DNA from: Butyrivibrio sp.
GTDB lineage: Bacteria; Bacillota; Clostridia; Lachnospirales; Lachnospiraceae
DNA length: 13,593 bases
NCBI GenBank assembly: GCA_024688095.1
Contig: JAILEJ010000296.1
Span: 1-13,593 of the forward strand
Direction: 5' to 3'
Under the pieces are notes generated by a model. That model was not told the DNA's origin, did not search any database, and worked only from the letters and a program-made list of their open reading frames with translations. Both the position numbers and the translations under genes were made by a program. The number at the start of each line of letters is the position of its first letter. The stretch's first letter is position 1. Of the stretch, positions 12,524 to 13,593 are shown piece after piece.

Positions 12524-12538
12524 CTAGTCGCTTTTTTT
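12507..12538 (+). terminator. Weak terminator-like hairpin at the end of the 82-residue gene
   Basis: AAAAAGC (12507-12513) pairs with GCTTTTT (12530-12536) around a 16-base loop, followed by TT. The stem is short and A/T-rich and overlaps the last codons. Partial read-through to the surface-protein gene is likely. Confidence 0.4.
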
Positions 12539-12564
12539 ATAAAATCAGGTTTGTTTATGTAGTA

Positions 12565-12570
12565 GGGAGG
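12565..12570 (+). promoter_or_regulatory. Ribosome binding site of the surface-protein gene
   Basis: GGGAGG, six bases before ATG 12577, fixes the start of the open-ended last gene. Confidence 0.85.
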
Positions 12571-12576
12571 TCTTAT

Positions 12577-13593
12577 ATGATCAAAAAGATGAAACGCACA
12601 ATGGCATTTGCGCTTGCCCTTACATTAATTGCTTCAACATTCGGCAATGACGTAAATGTTATTGGAACTTACGCCGCAGAAGAGGTACTTGTTGAAGAGA
12701 TTGGCTCAGATGTTCTGAATGAGTCAGTTGAAGAACCTGTAGAAGAAGTTCTTGAATGCGAACAAATTGAGACTATTGAGGAAATCGTAGAAGATGTAGT
12801 ACCGGCTGAAGAAATAGTTGAAGAAGTTGTTGAAGCGCCGGTAGAGGAAGTAATTCCTGTAGAGGCTAATGAAACACCTGTTTCAGAAGAGCCTATTACT
12901 GAATCTGAAGTTGTTCAGGAAAACGAAGAGCAACCTGTAGAAGAAGTTATGGCTACAGAAGAAGTTGTTACGGAAGAAACTCCGGTAGAAGAAGTACCCG
13001 CAGAGGAAACACCAGTGGAAGAAACTCCGGTAGAAGAAGTACCCGCAGAGGAAACACCAGTGGAAGAAGCTCCAGTAGAGGAAGCACCGGTAGATGGAGA
13101 TCCAGTGGAAGAGGCACCAGCGGAAGAAGTTCCGGCAGAGACAGTGCCAGAAGAAACACCAGCAGAAGAAGTTGTTGAAGAAAATACTGACATTTTAATC
13201 GATGAAACTGAAATAATTACAGATGAAGAAAAAGAAGAAGAATTTGTAAGTGAGGAAATCACAGGATCAAATTCATATAAATCCGTTTCTGTAAGCGTAG
13301 TAGCACCTGAAGGAGCATTTCCTAAAGGAACAGAATTATCAATTACACCAGTTGAAAATAAAGAAGTAGAAAATACATTAAATGATGCATCAAGTGCAGA
13401 AAATGTTTCAGGTTATGTAGCATTTGATATTACTTTTTCTAAAGATGGTGAAGAATTATCGCCTAGAGAAGGATATGATGTAAGCGTTAAGTTTACAGTT
13501 GAACCTTCATCTGAAATTATTACAGAAGAAGCAAGTACAATGGAAGTTGTACATATAGAAAATGCAGAAAATAATGAAGCAGATGTTATTCAA
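12577..13593 (+). CDS. Secreted/cell-wall acidic repeat protein, 5' part (runs off the end)
   Basis: The first 339 codons are open to the end of the window without a stop. Residues 1-34 are a signal peptide: Lys-rich start (MIKKMKRT), hydrophobic core 9-22, and a likely cut near TYAA. Residues 35-86 are acidic. About 87-200 is a Pro-Val/Ala-Glu-Glu repeat stalk, mostly five-residue units such as PVEEV, PAEET and PVEEA. Within it a 45-base unit is exactly duplicated. Another acidic stretch (about 201-228) leads to a beta-rich domain from about Tyr234 (SVSVSVVAPEGAFPKGTEL...VAFDITFSKDGEELSP), of a kind seen in large Clostridia surface proteins. The stalk would span the wall and present downstream domains outside. 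Anchor and binding domains lie beyond the window, so its target is unknown. Confidence 0.85.
   Translation, partial: MIKKMKRTMAFALALTLIASTFGNDVNVIGTYAAEEVLVEEIGSDVLNESVEEPVEEVLECEQIETIEEIVEDVVPAEEIVEEVVEAPVEEVIPVEANETPVSEEPITESEVVQENEEQPVEEVMATEEVVTEETPVEEVPAEETPVEETPVEEVPAEETPVEEAPVEEAPVDGDPVEEAPAEEVPAETVPEETPAEEVVEENTDILIDETEIITDEEKEEEFVSEEITGSNSYKSVSVSVVAPEGAFPKGTELSITPVENKEVENTLNDASSAENVSGYVAFDITFSKDGEELSPREGYDVSVKFTVEPSSEIITEEASTMEVVHIENAENNEADVIQ
12973..13062 (+). repeat. Exact 45-base tandem duplication in the surface-protein stalk
   Basis: Bases 12973-13017 and 13018-13062 are identical, coding twice for EETPVEEVPAEETPV (residues 133-147 and 148-162). The unit is a multiple of three, so changes in copy number keep the frame. 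Neighbouring units with the same protein pattern differ in codons, which marks this as a recent duplication. Confidence 0.9.

Noticed and set aside
12915..13262. Minus-strand Ser/Thr/Gly-rich frame of 115 residues
   Set aside because: It is the shadow of the Pro-Val-Glu-Glu repeats of the plus-strand surface protein, which has a signal peptide and ribosome binding site.

Overview
The window is AT-rich DNA from a low-GC Gram-positive anaerobe, most likely a Clostridia/Lachnospiraceae relative. This is inferred from A/T-saturated spacers, GGAGG-type ribosome binding sites, and the gene set: GH42 beta-galactosidase, a CadC/CzrA-type zinc/cadmium operon, an SCP2-like protein with a Lys/Ala tail, and a Pro-Val-Glu-Glu surface protein. 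No rRNA, tRNA, transposase or CRISPR array is visible.

Layout. Positions 1-440 are a non-coding, almost G-free A/C tract with long imperfect direct repeats. Positions 559-1891 are a two-gene unit of tRNA-related enzymes: Dtd, which removes D-amino acids from mischarged tRNA, and a YtqA/MnmL-type radical SAM protein. A 768-base gene-free spacer follows, then a single GH42 beta-galactosidase gene (2660-4642). That gene is bracketed by two copies of TGTTTCACGTGAAA, nearly identical to the chromosomal parS site, and ends in a strong terminator. Positions 4914-7720 are a self-contained metal-efflux operon: promoter, 12-2-12 operator, CadC/CzrA-like repressor, stand-alone HMA metallochaperone, P1B-type Zn/Cd ATPase lacking its own HMA domain, and a closing hairpin.

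A TPR-GGDEF diguanylate cyclase (7748-9304) is on the minus strand. It is divergent from a MATE exporter (9705-11096). The spacer between them holds a good promoter, a GTTAGCA/TGCTAAC palindrome and a terminator about 95 bases downstream, so it may encode a small RNA or attenuated leader. A short minus-strand hypothetical gene (11100-11369) ends 3 bases from the MATE stop. Its own leader is structured, with a 10-bp stem that closes around the Shine-Dalgarno sequence and takes in part of the start codon. From 11560 onward come a well-expressed-looking SCP2/Lys-tail protein, a strong terminator, a small conserved-looking protein, and the first 339 codons of a secreted or cell-wall acidic repeat protein that runs off the end.

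There is no single large unknown system here. The points most worth a second look are regulatory: the parS-like pair around the galactosidase, the possible small RNA upstream of MATE, and the structured leader of the 89-residue hypothetical protein. In three places (2605-2633, 4937-4975, 9466-9493) a TATATT -10 box is followed 6 or 7 bases later by a palindrome over the expected transcription start.
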